A stretch of DNA of 64,000 bases from Pseudomonas mangrovi. GTDB lineage: Bacteria > Pseudomonadota > Gammaproteobacteria > Pseudomonadales > Pseudomonadaceae. Positions within the stretch are counted from its first letter, which is position 1. Each line of letters begins with the position of its first letter. Below the pieces are notes generated by a model. That model did no database searches and was not told where the DNA came from. It saw only the letters and a program-made list of their open reading frames with translations. Shown here one piece after another: positions 17,438 to 26,023 of this stretch. The position numbers and the translations under genes were made by a program. The stretch lies in contig NZ_QASN01000020.1 of assembly GCF_003052585.1 (NCBI RefSeq), positions 124,001 through 188,000 of the forward strand, in the 5' to 3' direction.

Positions 17438-18445
17438 ATGGGTATCGATCTTTCGCTGATCTGGGCCGTCATCATCATCTTCGGCATCATGATGTACGTG
17501 GTGATGGACGGCTTCGACCTGGGCATCGGTATCCTCTTCCCGTTCGTGCGCGACGCGGGCAGCCGTGACCTGATGATGAACACGGTGGCCCCGGTCTGGG
17601 ACGGTAACGAGACCTGGCTGGTGCTCGGTGGGGCAGGGTTGTTCGCCGCCTTCCCGCTGGCCTATTCGGTGGTGCTCTCGGCGCTGTACCTGCCGATCAT
17701 CCTGATGCTGATCGGGCTGGTGTTTCGCGGCGTGGCCTTCGAGTTTCGCTTCAAGGCGAGCAAGACGCGCCGGCATATCTGGGACAAGGCCTTCATCGGT
17801 GGCTCGCTGCTGGCCACCTTCACCCAGGGCGTGGCACTGGGGGCCTTCATCCACGGCTTTCCGGTGCAAGGGCGCGAGTTTGCCGGCGGCCCCTTCGATT
17901 GGCTGACGCCTTTCTCGCTGTTCTGCGGCCTTGGCCTGATCGTCGCCTATGCGCTGCTCGGCTGCACCTGGCTGATCATGAAAACCGAGGGCGAGTTGCA
18001 AAAGCGCATGCACGATATCGGTATACCGCTGGTGTGGGTGGTGCTGGCGGTGATCGGCATCGTCAGTATCTGGACGCCGCTGACGCATCCGGCGATCGCC
18101 GAGCGCTGGTTCAGCCTGCCCAACCTGTTCTGGTTCATGCCGGTGCCGATCCTGGTGCTGCTGTGTGCCTTCGCACTGATGCGCTCGATTCAACGCTATG
18201 CGCATTACAGCCCGTTCATCCTCACCCTCGTACTGGTGTTCCTTGGCTACAGCGGTCTTGGCATCAGCCTGTGGCCGAACATCATCCCGCCGAGCGTGAG
18301 CATCTGGGATGCCGCCGCGCCGCCGCAGAGCCAGGGTTTCACCCTGGTCGGTGCGCTGTTCATCATCCCGCTGATCCTGGTCTACACCGCCTGGAGCTAC
18401 TACGTGTTCCGCGGCAAGGTGCGCCCGGGCGAGGCCTATCACTGA
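17438..18445 (+). CDS. cioB: Cyanide-insensitive terminal oxidase subunit II (CioB)
   Basis: A 335-residue polytopic membrane protein of the CydB family. Segments such as VVMDGFDLGIGILFPFVRD and NTVAPVWDGNETWLVLGGAGLFAAFPLAY are diagnostic. It pairs with CioA to form the bd-type oxidase. The ATG at 17438 comes one base after the cioA stop and is preceded by GAGAGAGG; a longer in-frame extension overlapping cioA is rejected because the family starts here. Its stop shares a base with the start of a 53-residue gene. Confidence 0.94.
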   Translation: MGIDLSLIWAVIIIFGIMMYVVMDGFDLGIGILFPFVRDAGSRDLMMNTVAPVWDGNETWLVLGGAGLFAAFPLAYSVVLSALYLPIILMLIGLVFRGVAFEFRFKASKTRRHIWDKAFIGGSLLATFTQGVALGAFIHGFPVQGREFAGGPFDWLTPFSLFCGLGLIVAYALLGCTWLIMKTEGELQKRMHDIGIPLVWVVLAVIGIVSIWTPLTHPAIAERWFSLPNLFWFMPVPILVLLCAFALMRSIQRYAHYSPFILTLVLVFLGYSGLGISLWPNIIPPSVSIWDAAAPPQSQGFTLVGALFIIPLILVYTAWSYYVFRGKVRPGEAYH

Positions 18446-18606
18446 TGGCCGCAGACAAGCGTGAGGAAGGGACACCAGCGGTTTCCTGGGTGCGCCGGAT
18501 CGGCTGGCTGGTGGGGATCTGGCTGGCCAGCGTGGCCAGCCTCGGGCTGCTGGCCTGGCTGCTGCGTCAGTTCATGGCCGCGGCAGGTCTTGCAACACCG
18601 GGCTGA
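18445..18606 (+). CDS. Small single-span membrane protein, DUF2474-type, in the cio operon
   Basis: A 53-residue protein: a charged N-terminus (MAADKREEGTPAVSWVRR), one membrane helix (about 19-42) and a short tail. Its ATG overlaps the cioB stop by one base, so it is translationally coupled. Small proteins of the DUF2474 family recur after cioB-type genes. Single-span subunits such as CydX are known to stabilise cytochrome bd in other bacteria, but this protein does not resemble CydX in sequence. A role as a third Cio subunit is inference from position and topology. Confidence 0.75.
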   Translation: MAADKREEGTPAVSWVRRIGWLVGIWLASVASLGLLAWLLRQFMAAAGLATPG

Positions 18607-18640
18607 CGCGCACTCCGTAGCCGGAACGCGCCCCGCGTGG

Positions 18641-18667
18641 GGCGCAATAACCGCAGGGCATTGCGCC
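18641..18667. repeat. Intergenic inverted repeat, copy 1
   Basis: A 27-base unit with arms GGCGCAAT and ATTGCGCC, 35 bases after the DUF2474-type gene. A second unit of identical length and arms lies at 18778-18804; the two differ only in the loop. Confidence 0.7.
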
Positions 18668-18714
18668 AGGGCCTGGTGCGCGACGGTGTCTTCTGGGTAC
18701 CGGTACCGCTCCCC

Positions 18715-18746
18715 GGCGGATTACGCCGCGTGGCGGCTAATCCGCC
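18715..18746. repeat. Intergenic inverted repeat with GGCGGATTA arms
   Basis: The arms GGCGGATTA and TAATCCGCC are separated by 14 bases, so the unit can form a 9-base-pair stem. It lies between the two GGCGCAAT repeats, making a run of three palindromes in the 248-base gap after the cio operon. Confidence 0.65.
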
Positions 18747-18777
18747 CTAGGCGCTGGAACGTCGGTGTCTGTCGCAG

Positions 18778-18804
18778 GGCGCAATAGCCAGAGAACATTG
18801 CGCC
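18778..18804. repeat. Intergenic inverted repeat, copy 2
   Basis: A 27-base unit with the same arms (GGCGCAAT / ATTGCGCC) as the copy at 18641-18667. It lies 50 bases beyond the end of the convergent symporter gene. Confidence 0.7.
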
Positions 18805-18854
18805 GTTGGCCGTTGGCCGTTCGCGGTTGTCGGCGGCTTGCGACGAACGGTTCC

Positions 18855-20306
18855 TCAATGCGACCAGATCCAGCCGATCAGCAGGTAACACAGGCCGGTG
18901 ACCCAGACCACGCCGAACAGGTTGATCACGAAACCGGCGCGGATCATCGACTGGATATGCATCATCCCGGTGCCGAAGACGATGGCGTTCGGCGGCGTCG
19001 CCACCGGCATCATGAAGGCGCAGCTGGCGGCAATCGCGGCGGGGATCGCCAGCATCTCGGGCGGCAGGCCCTGGGCCACCGCCAGCGCGCCGAGCAGTGG
19101 CAGGAAGGCGGCGGCGGTGGCGGTGTTGGAGGTGACCTCGGTGAGGAAGGTGATCAGCAGGGCGACCAGGCCGATCATCAGGATCAGCGGCAACGTATCC
19201 AGCCCTTTGAGGCTGGCGGCGATCCACTGCGCAAGACCGGAACCGTCGATCGCCGCCGCCAGCGACAGGCCGGCGCCGAACAGCAGCAGCACGCCCCAGG
19301 GCAGCTTGCCGGCCCAGCTCCAGTCCATCAGGAAAGTGCGCTCGCGCAGGTTCACCGGGATCAGGAACAGGATCAGCGCAGCGGCGATGGCAATGCTGGT
19401 GTCGTTGACCCCATCGATCAGCTTGCTCAGCAGCGGCTGGAAGATCCAGGCCGCGGCGGCGCAAACGAATACCAGCGCCACCAGCTTTTCCTCACGGGAC
19501 ATCGGCCCAAGCGCTTCCTTCTCGCGCTCGAGCAGGGCATGGCTGTCGCCGGCGTGCAGGTTGAAGCCACCGCGGGTCAGCCACCACCAGATGAACACCA
19601 GCATGCCCAGTGCGACCGGTAGCCCCAGCAGCATCCACTGGCCAAAGCCGATATGCACGTCGTACTGCTTGCTCAGGAAGCCTGCGAGCAGGGCGTTGGG
19701 CGGGGTGCCGATCAGGGTGGCGATGCCGCCGACGCTGGCCGCGTAGGCGATGCCCAGCAGCAGTGCGGTGGCGAAGCGTTCGCGCTCGCCTTCCTCGCCA
19801 TCGCCGGCCAGCAGGCCGATCACCGACAGGCCGATCGGCAGCATCATGATGCTGGTGGCGGTGTTGCTCACCCACATGCTGATGAAGGCAGTGGCCAGCA
19901 TGAAGCCGGCTATCTGGCGAGCCGGGCTGCTGCCCATCGCGGCCAGGGTGACCAGGGCGATGCGTCGGTGCAGGTTCCAGCGCTGCATCGCCAGGCCGAG
20001 GACGAAGCCGCCGAGGAACAGGAAGATGGTCGGGTTGGCGTAGGGCGCGGTGGCCTTGGCCAGGGTATCGATGCCCAGTACCGGAATCAGCAGGATCGGC
20101 AGCAGCGCGGTGGCCGGGATCGGGATCGCCTCGGTGGACCACCAGGCGGCCATCAGCAGCGCCAGGCCAACGGTGCTCCAGGCGGCGCGGGACAGCTCGC
20201 CCGGCGGGTCGGTGAGCAGGCAGGCAAGCAGCAGCAGGGGGCCGACGGCCAGGCCGATCCAGGCCGCAAGACGCGCGCCGGGCGTGGGTTGCATTTCTTC
20301 CGACAT
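18855..20306 (-). CDS. DASS-family sodium/anion (dicarboxylate or sulfate) symporter
   Basis: A 483-residue transporter of the SLC13/DASS family with about eleven to twelve membrane segments. The two hallmark SNT motifs are present: VSNTATSIMMLPIG in the first half and TSNTATAAAFLPLLGALA in the second. These form the sodium and carboxylate binding sites in VcINDY. It probably imports C4-dicarboxylates with sodium, but sulfate or other anions cannot be excluded. No regulator or partner gene lies beside it. Confidence 0.88.
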   Translation of the reverse strand: MSEEMQPTPGARLAAWIGLAVGPLLLLACLLTDPPGELSRAAWSTVGLALLMAAWWSTEAIPIPATALLPILLIPVLGIDTLAKATAPYANPTIFLFLGGFVLGLAMQRWNLHRRIALVTLAAMGSSPARQIAGFMLATAFISMWVSNTATSIMMLPIGLSVIGLLAGDGEEGERERFATALLLGIAYAASVGGIATLIGTPPNALLAGFLSKQYDVHIGFGQWMLLGLPVALGMLVFIWWWLTRGGFNLHAGDSHALLEREKEALGPMSREEKLVALVFVCAAAAWIFQPLLSKLIDGVNDTSIAIAAALILFLIPVNLRERTFLMDWSWAGKLPWGVLLLFGAGLSLAAAIDGSGLAQWIAASLKGLDTLPLILMIGLVALLITFLTEVTSNTATAAAFLPLLGALAVAQGLPPEMLAIPAAIAASCAFMMPVATPPNAIVFGTGMMHIQSMIRAGFVINLFGVVWVTGLCYLLIGWIWSH

Positions 20307-20358
20307 CTCTCTTCTCCTTCTCGGGGCTACCTCGGCGGGAACAGGCAGCCCCGCGCAT

Positions 20359-21171
20359 TCATCGAGATATCTGCTGCCTTGCCGCCCTGCGCCAGTGCCT
20401 GGACATCCAGCGCCAGCCGAGCCAGGCGGCGGCGGCCAGATAAACCAGGCCGCCGGGCACCCACATGATCAGCCCTGCCAGCTGCTGGTCTGCCAGGCTG
20501 CGTTCGGCGCCATAGAAGGACCTGCTGCCGAAGGTCAGCAGCGCACCGAGCAGGCCGGTGTGCATCAGCGTCAGCAGCAGGACCATCAGCGCCTGCGGCG
20601 TGCGCGCGGGACTTGCGCGCAGCACTGACCACCAGAATAGCCAGCCACTGAGCAGGAAGCAGGCGTGCTCGATCAGATGCCACCAGAGGTTGTCGAGGGC
20701 GAGCAGATAAAGGCGCGGAGTGTGCCATATCCAGATCAGGCTGCCATGCAGCATAGCCAGCGCCACCGGGTAGCGCGCACTGCGCAACAACGGTTGCCAG
20801 AGTGGCCGCAGCAGATCGCCGAGCACCGCGCGCCATTGCGGGAAGGGTCGTGCCAATGCCCACAGCGGGGCGATTACCAGCATGAACAGCATGTGCTGGG
20901 TCATGTGCCAGCTGCTGCTGGTCTCGGCCCAATCGTCCAATGGGCCGAAGCTTGCGAACACCGCGATCAGCATTGCCGCGTGCAGGCCGATGCGCTCCAG
21001 CGGCCGGGGCCTGACCCGGCGCGCGCCGAGCTCGTAGAGCAGCCAGAACAGGCCCAGCAGCAGCGCAGCCAGCAGCAGTGGCAGGCGCTCGCCGAGGTGA
21101 CCATCGAACAGGCCGTGGGCGGCTGCCGGCATGGAGCAGGCCAGCAGTAGAGCGAGGCAGGTCAGACGCAT
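20359..21171 (-). CDS. CtaG-type cytochrome c oxidase assembly membrane protein (caa3_CtaG)
   Basis: A 270-residue membrane protein with an N-terminal signal-like segment (MRLTCLALLLACSMPAAAHG) and about seven helices. It has the HMTQHMLFMLVIAPLWALARP region typical of the caa3_CtaG family, a histidine-rich helix likely to bind copper. The start at 21171 is chosen for the signal-like N-terminus; a longer frame reaching 21558 overlaps two neighbouring genes and is rejected. It is the distal gene of a cytochrome c oxidase operon and probably helps assemble the oxidase, in the manner of Bacillus CtaG. Confidence 0.85.
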   Translation of the reverse strand: MRLTCLALLLACSMPAAAHGLFDGHLGERLPLLLAALLLGLFWLLYELGARRVRPRPLERIGLHAAMLIAVFASFGPLDDWAETSSSWHMTQHMLFMLVIAPLWALARPFPQWRAVLGDLLRPLWQPLLRSARYPVALAMLHGSLIWIWHTPRLYLLALDNLWWHLIEHACFLLSGWLFWWSVLRASPARTPQALMVLLLTLMHTGLLGALLTFGSRSFYGAERSLADQQLAGLIMWVPGGLVYLAAAAWLGWRWMSRHWRRAARQQISR

Positions 21172-21515
21172 GGCGGCAGTATCAGCAGCGGGAGGGCGAC
21201 GAACAGCGTGGCGAGCATGCCGATCACATGGATGCCTGCCCCGGTGAGGGCGACAAAGCGCCGCGCCGACGACTGTTCGATATTGCTCGCGGCGCGCCAG
21301 CCACGCAGCGCCAGCCAGCCGCTGAAGGCGAACAGCGGCAGCGCCGAGGCGCCGAGCAGCAGGTTGGCGAGAGTCCACTGGCCCTGGGTGGCGGGCGGCG
21401 CGGCAAAGGCGCAGAGCACCGACAGGCCGCCGTAGATCAGCACGAACCACAGGCTCCAGAGCAGCAGCCCGAGTACCAGCTGCAGCGGATGACAGGGAGA
21501 CAGCAGCGCGCGCAT
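21162..21515 (-). CDS. Small membrane protein of the caa3 oxidase operon
   Basis: A 117-residue protein with three likely membrane helices (about 10-35, 47-68 and 88-112). It lies between the oxidase subunit I-III gene, whose stop overlaps its ATG (shared ATGA), and the CtaG-type gene, whose start it overlaps. I do not recognise the family. Position and coupling suggest an accessory or subunit IV-like component of the oxidase. The open frame extends upstream, but MRALLSPCHPLQL at 21515 fits the overlap best. Confidence 0.7.
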   Translation of the reverse strand: MRALLSPCHPLQLVLGLLLWSLWFVLIYGGLSVLCAFAAPPATQGQWTLANLLLGASALPLFAFSGWLALRGWRAASNIEQSSARRFVALTGAGIHVIGMLATLFVALPLLILPPCV

Positions 21516-24034
21516 CAGCTTGCGCTCCAGCTGAGCGGGAACAGCAGCAGTGCCACATATCCGCTGGCCAGTACGCCGAGGTTGTACTGCCAGAGTGGCG
21601 CTACCACGAACGGCTCGTAGGGACATTCGGCGTTGACCAGGCCCAGACGTACCCGCCAGCTCTGCAGTGCCAGCAGCGCGCAGCCGAGGACGCAGTGCAC
21701 CAGCAGGTAGATCACCGCGAACATCAGCAGGGCGTCATGCGCCGAGGCACGCGGCGCCAGGCCGGCGTCGAGCAGTGCCCACAGCAGCAGTGCCGATTGC
21801 GCCAGGCCGAGCCCGGTGACGGCCGTAAGGTTCCCGGCCAGTTGCGCATCGTCGCCGGCACGCAGGCGTTTCAGGCAGCGCCGCAACCAGAGCACCGCGG
21901 CGCTCAGCAGGCCGATGCCGAGTAGCAGCGGCCAGTGTTGCAGGCGCGCCTCGCCGGTCATGCCGCCAGGCGCGACCGTCCACAGGTAGAACCAGCCGAA
22001 CAGCATCGACAGGTACAAAGAGCCGTTCGCCAGTAGCGTCACGCCCATGCCCCAACGGCCGGGGCCGTCGCAGGTGCGCGAGTGCAGGGGCAGATCGCCC
22101 GGCTGGGTCCTGGCGTCTGGCGCCGCGGCCGGATGGGCGCCGTTTTCCCAGGACCAGCGCAGCAGCACGCCGATCGAGGCGACAGTGGCGATCAGCGCGA
22201 TCCAGTAACCCTTGGCCAGCAGACTGATGCAGACCACGCCGATGCACAGCGCGGCGATGAAGGGCAGCAGGCTGTTGCCGGGCAGGTGGATGATCTCGCT
22301 GGGGCGGCCGGTGAGTGCATCGGTGCCCCAGGTCTCGCGCCGGCCATGGTCGGCGGTGGCCAGGCTGTGCTCGCCGCGGGCGATGCTTTGCGGCAGGTCA
22401 GGTCGGGTCCAGAGCGGGTGACGATCCTCGATCCGCGGCAGGCTGGCGAAGTTGTACGGGCTGGGCGGCAGGCTGGTGGCCCATTCCAGGGTATCGGCCT
22501 GCCAGGGGTTCTGCGCTGCGCGGCGGCCGAAGCGAAAGTGCAGGACGAAGTCCAGCAGTAGCGTGGCGACGCCGATGGCCATGATGAAGCTGCCGACCGA
22601 GGAAATCAGGTTGGGCAAATCCCAGCCCAGCCCGGTCTCGTAGGTGTAGATGCGCCGCGGCATGCCGAGCAGGCCGGTCCAGTGCATGATCAGGAAGGTG
22701 ATGTTGAAGCCGGCGAAGAACAGCCAGAAGCCCCAGCGGCCGAGACGCTCAGAGGGCATGCGGCCGGAGAAGTGCGGCATCCAGTAATAGAGCCCGGCCA
22801 TCAGCGGGAAGAACATCCCGCCCACCAGCACGTAGTGCATGTGCGCGACCACGAAGTGGGTGTCGTGCACCTGCCAGTCGAACGGCACCAGCGCCAGCAT
22901 TACCCCGGTCAGGCCGCCACAGACGAACACCAGCAGGAAACCCACCAGCCAGAGCATCGGCAGGCTGTAGCGCGGCTTGCCGAGCCAGAGCGTGGCCAGC
23001 CAGGAAAACACCTGCACCGCGGTGGGTATGGCCACCAGCATGCTCGCGGCGGAGAAGAACGCCTGGGCCAGTTGCGGGATGCCCACGGTGAACATGTGGT
23101 GGACCCACAGGCCGAAGCTGATGAAGCCGGTGCTGATCACGCCCAGCACCACCCAGCGGTAACCCACCAGCGGGCGGCCGCAGAACACCGGCAGAAGAGT
23201 CGAGACGATGCCGGCGGCGGGCAGGAAGATGATGTACACCTCGGGGTGGCCGAACAGCCAGAACAGGTGCTGCCAGAGGACCGGGTCACCGCCGCGGGAT
23301 GGATCGAAGAACGGCATGCCGGCGGCACGCTCCAGCTCCAGCAGGATGCTGCCGAGGATCAGCGGCGGGAAGCCGACCACGATCATCATCGCCATCACCA
23401 GGATGTACCAGCCGTAGATCGGCATGCGGTTGAGCGCCATGCCCGGCGCGCGCGAACGCAGGATCGACACCACCAGCTCGACGCCGGCGGAGACCGCGGA
23501 GATTTCCACGAAGGTGATGCCCAGCAGCCAGAAGTCGGAGTGGGCGCCAGGGGTGTGTGCGGCACTCGAAAGCGGCGTGTACATGAACCAGCCGGCCTTG
23601 GGCGCCAGGTCCAGGAACAGGCTGGAGCAGAGGATGATGCCGCCGAACAGGTAGCACCAGTAGCCCAGCGACGAGAGACGCGGGAACACCAGGTCGCGCG
23701 CGCCGATCATCTTCGGAATCAGGTAGACCGCCAGGCCCTCCATCATCGGCACGGCGAAGAGGAACATCATCAGCGTGCCGTGCATGGTGAAGGCCTGGTT
23801 GTACAGGTCCGGCCCCACCACCTCCTGGCCGGGCAGCGCCAGCTGGGTGCGGATCAGCATCGCCAGCAGGCCGCCGATGAGGAAGAACACCAGCCCGGTG
23901 ATCATGAAGCGCAGGCCGATGGTGGTGTGGTTGACGATGGTCAGCGCGCGCCAGCCGCGCGGGTTGCCCCAGACCGCGTCGAACTGGTCTTCCTGCGGAT
24001 TGTCGGGCGTCGCTCCGGCTTGACGTTCGGTCAT
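21515..24034 (-). CDS. Cytochrome c oxidase, fused subunit I and subunit III
   Basis: An 839-residue protein joining a complete heme-copper oxidase subunit I (about 1-550) to a subunit III-like membrane part (about 620-839). Subunit I shows WLFGHPEVYII (the His-Tyr active-site pair), HHMFTVG (Cu-B histidines) and VAHMHYVLVGG (heme a/a3 ligands). The C-terminal part has about five helices starting near GRWGMGVTLLANGSLYLSMLFGWFYLW. It reduces oxygen and pumps protons at the inner membrane. The start at 24034 overlaps the subunit II stop in an ATGA; a start seven residues earlier is possible. I-III fusions are known in caa3 and related oxidases. Confidence 0.92.
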   Translation of the reverse strand: MTERQAGATPDNPQEDQFDAVWGNPRGWRALTIVNHTTIGLRFMITGLVFFLIGGLLAMLIRTQLALPGQEVVGPDLYNQAFTMHGTLMMFLFAVPMMEGLAVYLIPKMIGARDLVFPRLSSLGYWCYLFGGIILCSSLFLDLAPKAGWFMYTPLSSAAHTPGAHSDFWLLGITFVEISAVSAGVELVVSILRSRAPGMALNRMPIYGWYILVMAMMIVVGFPPLILGSILLELERAAGMPFFDPSRGGDPVLWQHLFWLFGHPEVYIIFLPAAGIVSTLLPVFCGRPLVGYRWVVLGVISTGFISFGLWVHHMFTVGIPQLAQAFFSAASMLVAIPTAVQVFSWLATLWLGKPRYSLPMLWLVGFLLVFVCGGLTGVMLALVPFDWQVHDTHFVVAHMHYVLVGGMFFPLMAGLYYWMPHFSGRMPSERLGRWGFWLFFAGFNITFLIMHWTGLLGMPRRIYTYETGLGWDLPNLISSVGSFIMAIGVATLLLDFVLHFRFGRRAAQNPWQADTLEWATSLPPSPYNFASLPRIEDRHPLWTRPDLPQSIARGEHSLATADHGRRETWGTDALTGRPSEIIHLPGNSLLPFIAALCIGVVCISLLAKGYWIALIATVASIGVLLRWSWENGAHPAAAPDARTQPGDLPLHSRTCDGPGRWGMGVTLLANGSLYLSMLFGWFYLWTVAPGGMTGEARLQHWPLLLGIGLLSAAVLWLRRCLKRLRAGDDAQLAGNLTAVTGLGLAQSALLLWALLDAGLAPRASAHDALLMFAVIYLLVHCVLGCALLALQSWRVRLGLVNAECPYEPFVVAPLWQYNLGVLASGYVALLLFPLSWSAS

Positions 24035-25035
24035 GGGGCGAGGGTCTCCAGCCACTCGGCGATGGCGTCCAGTTGGTTGTCGTCGATATCGTCGTGGGCA
24101 GGCATGCCGTTGCCCTGTTTGAGTCGACGGTGTTCATGCAGCCAGCGGGCGATGGCTCCCGGTTCGTTGCGCAGCACGCCAGCGCCCAGCGTCGGGCGGC
24201 TGCCGATATCGCTCAGGTCGGGCGCGCGCGCGCCGTCGCTGACCCCGGCGACGCGATGGCAGGTGCCGCAGTGCGTGGCGAAGATCTCACCGGCCGCGCC
24301 GGCCAGGGGTGTCACGCGGCGTTTGGCGCGCTCCTCGACCCAGGCCTGGTAGTCGGCCTCGGCGTGGGCGATCACCACGATCTGCATATGGGTGTGCTGG
24401 GTGCCGCAGAATTCGGCGCACTGGCCACGGTAGGTGCCGGGCTGGTCCGCCTGCAGGCGCAGCACGTTGGTACGGCCGGGAATCATGTCCAGCTTGCCGC
24501 CCAGACGAGGCACCCAGAACGAATGGATGACGTCGGCGCTGCCCAGGTGCAGATCCACCGGCCGGCCGGCCGGAATGTGCAGCTGGTTGGCGGTGACCAC
24601 GCCGCTGTCCGGATAACGTACCTCCCACCACCACTGGTGCGCGGTGATGTCGATTCGCAGCGGCTGTTCCCCCTCCACCGGCAGCGGCAGCATGCGCTGG
24701 CCGACCGGGGTCCCGAGCAGCAGCAGGGCGAGGATGCTTACCCCGGGCAGAATCAGCCCGCCGCCGATCAGCCAGCACTTCTCGATACGTCGGGCCTCGA
24801 CCACCGTCACTTCGCGCGGGGTCCGGCGCAGCGCGTGAATCCACAGTGCGCCGACCGCCAGCAGCACGAGGCTGAAGAAGATCGCCATCAGCCACCACAG
24901 CCAGGCGACACCCTGGGCCATGGGCCCGGCCGGGTCGAGAATCGACAGCGGCCCGCTGCAGCCACCGAGCAGGGGAACCGTCAGCGCCGCTGCGGTCAAT
25001 GTAGGCAGGCGCCGGCATCCGCGGGCGCCGTTCAC
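24031..25035 (-). CDS. coxB: Cytochrome c oxidase subunit II with C-terminal cytochrome c domain (caa3 type)
   Basis: A 334-residue protein. It has a lipoprotein-type signal with LLGGC (Cys26), two membrane helices (about 42-66 and 86-108) and a cupredoxin domain with the CuA ligands His171, Cys206, Cys210, His214 and Met217 in CAEFCGTQHTHM. A C-terminal cytochrome c domain has heme motif CGTCH (256-260). The covalently attached cytochrome marks a caa3-type oxidase and makes it a client of the Ccm system upstream. The start is GTG at 25035, with a strong GGGGAGGA ribosome site. Only 23 bases separate it from a divergent gene. Confidence 0.93.
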   Translation of the reverse strand: MNGARGCRRLPTLTAAALTVPLLGGCSGPLSILDPAGPMAQGVAWLWWLMAIFFSLVLLAVGALWIHALRRTPREVTVVEARRIEKCWLIGGGLILPGVSILALLLLGTPVGQRMLPLPVEGEQPLRIDITAHQWWWEVRYPDSGVVTANQLHIPAGRPVDLHLGSADVIHSFWVPRLGGKLDMIPGRTNVLRLQADQPGTYRGQCAEFCGTQHTHMQIVVIAHAEADYQAWVEERAKRRVTPLAGAAGEIFATHCGTCHRVAGVSDGARAPDLSDIGSRPTLGAGVLRNEPGAIARWLHEHRRLKQGNGMPAHDDIDDNQLDAIAEWLETLAP

Positions 25036-25058
25036 GAGAATCCTCCCCGGAGAACCCC

Positions 25059-25523
25059 ATGGCCATAGAAGAGCGTCGTTCCATCATCAGCCGCGCAGCG
25101 ATTGCCGGGCACCCGCTGCATCCGATGATGATCCACTTCCCGGTGGCGGCGCTGATCGGCCTGGTCGCGGCCGATGCCGCCTGGCTGCTGCTCGAGGACC
25201 CGTTCTGGCAACGTGCGGCGCTCTGGCTGTGCGGCACCGGCGCGGCCGGCGGCTGGCTGGCCAGTATTGCCGGGTTGGTCGACTTGCTGTCGGTGCAGCA
25301 GATCCGCGAGAAGGTCACTGCCTGGTGTCACGCGATCATCGCCGTGATGATGCTGTCGCTGGCGTCGCTGAACTGGGTATTGCGCTACAGCGCCGGCGAC
25401 GAGGATCGCGCCCTGGTGTGCTTCTACCTGTCGCTGCTGACCGCGGCACTGATCGGCCTGGCAGCCTTCCTCGGCGGACGACTGGTGTATGAGCATGCCG
25501 TGGGGGTCGAGGTGGAATCCTGA
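25059..25523 (+). CDS. DUF2231-type membrane protein
   Basis: A 154-residue protein with four likely membrane helices. It has the HPLHPMMIHFPVAALIGLVAADAAWLL block that typifies DUF2231 proteins, where the histidines may bind a metal or heme. Function is unknown. It starts 23 bases from, and divergent to, the caa3 subunit II gene, and is followed convergently by a CopD-type protein. A link to oxidase assembly or copper supply is suggested only by location. Confidence 0.8.
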   Translation: MAIEERRSIISRAAIAGHPLHPMMIHFPVAALIGLVAADAAWLLLEDPFWQRAALWLCGTGAAGGWLASIAGLVDLLSVQQIREKVTAWCHAIIAVMMLSLASLNWVLRYSAGDEDRALVCFYLSLLTAALIGLAAFLGGRLVYEHAVGVEVES

Positions 25524-25542
25524 TCGTCTCATCGCGGTTCGC

Positions 25543-25950
25543 TCAGAAGGGCTTGGCCAGGACCAGCCAGAGAATGGCGGCCACCAGCAGGGTCAGCAGG
25601 CCGCCGAGTAGTGCGCTGGGCAAGGCCAGTGCGCGGCTGCCGGGTTGGCGCTCGGCGCGTAGCAGCAGCACGCCGCAGAAGGCATGTGCACAAACCAGCA
25701 CGGCGACCAGCGTCAGCTTGGCCACCAGCCAGTTGCCGAAGCGCTGGTCCTGTAGAAAGAGTGCGCTGCCGGAACCGATCGCCAGCAGCGCGGCAGGTGT
25801 GGCGACCAGGGTAAAGAGGGTGCGGTTGAGGCGGTGTCCGGCCAGTGGCGCGCTCGGCCGGACGCTGGAGGCAATCAGCGCGGGCAGGTAGAGCAGGCTG
25901 CCGCACCAGCAGATCAGTGTGGCGAAATGCAGCAGCTTGAGCAGGATCAT
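25543..25950 (-). CDS. CopD-family membrane protein
   Basis: A 135-residue protein with four membrane helices. It begins MILLKLLHFATLICWCGSLLYLPALI, with the conserved histidine in KLLHF, and resembles the CopD/HemJ-like four-helix family. The start at 25950 is preferred over an upstream extension rich in Arg and Pro. Copper import or a heme-related role are the family's known themes; neither is shown here. The nearby caa3 oxidase needs copper, which makes copper handling the more attractive guess. Confidence 0.7.
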   Translation of the reverse strand: MILLKLLHFATLICWCGSLLYLPALIASSVRPSAPLAGHRLNRTLFTLVATPAALLAIGSGSALFLQDQRFGNWLVAKLTLVAVLVCAHAFCGVLLLRAERQPGSRALALPSALLGGLLTLLVAAILWLVLAKPF

Positions 25951-26023
25951 CCTCGGCGGCTTTCCTTCGACGCGGGTTACAGACTCTGGTCTGACCCTGG
26001 CACGCCTGAGGGGTTCGCCCGAA

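Noticed and set aside
22682..24352. A 556-codon plus-strand frame opposite the oxidase gene
   Set aside because: Histidine/glutamate-rich shadow of a hydrophobic membrane protein; no start signals or domain.
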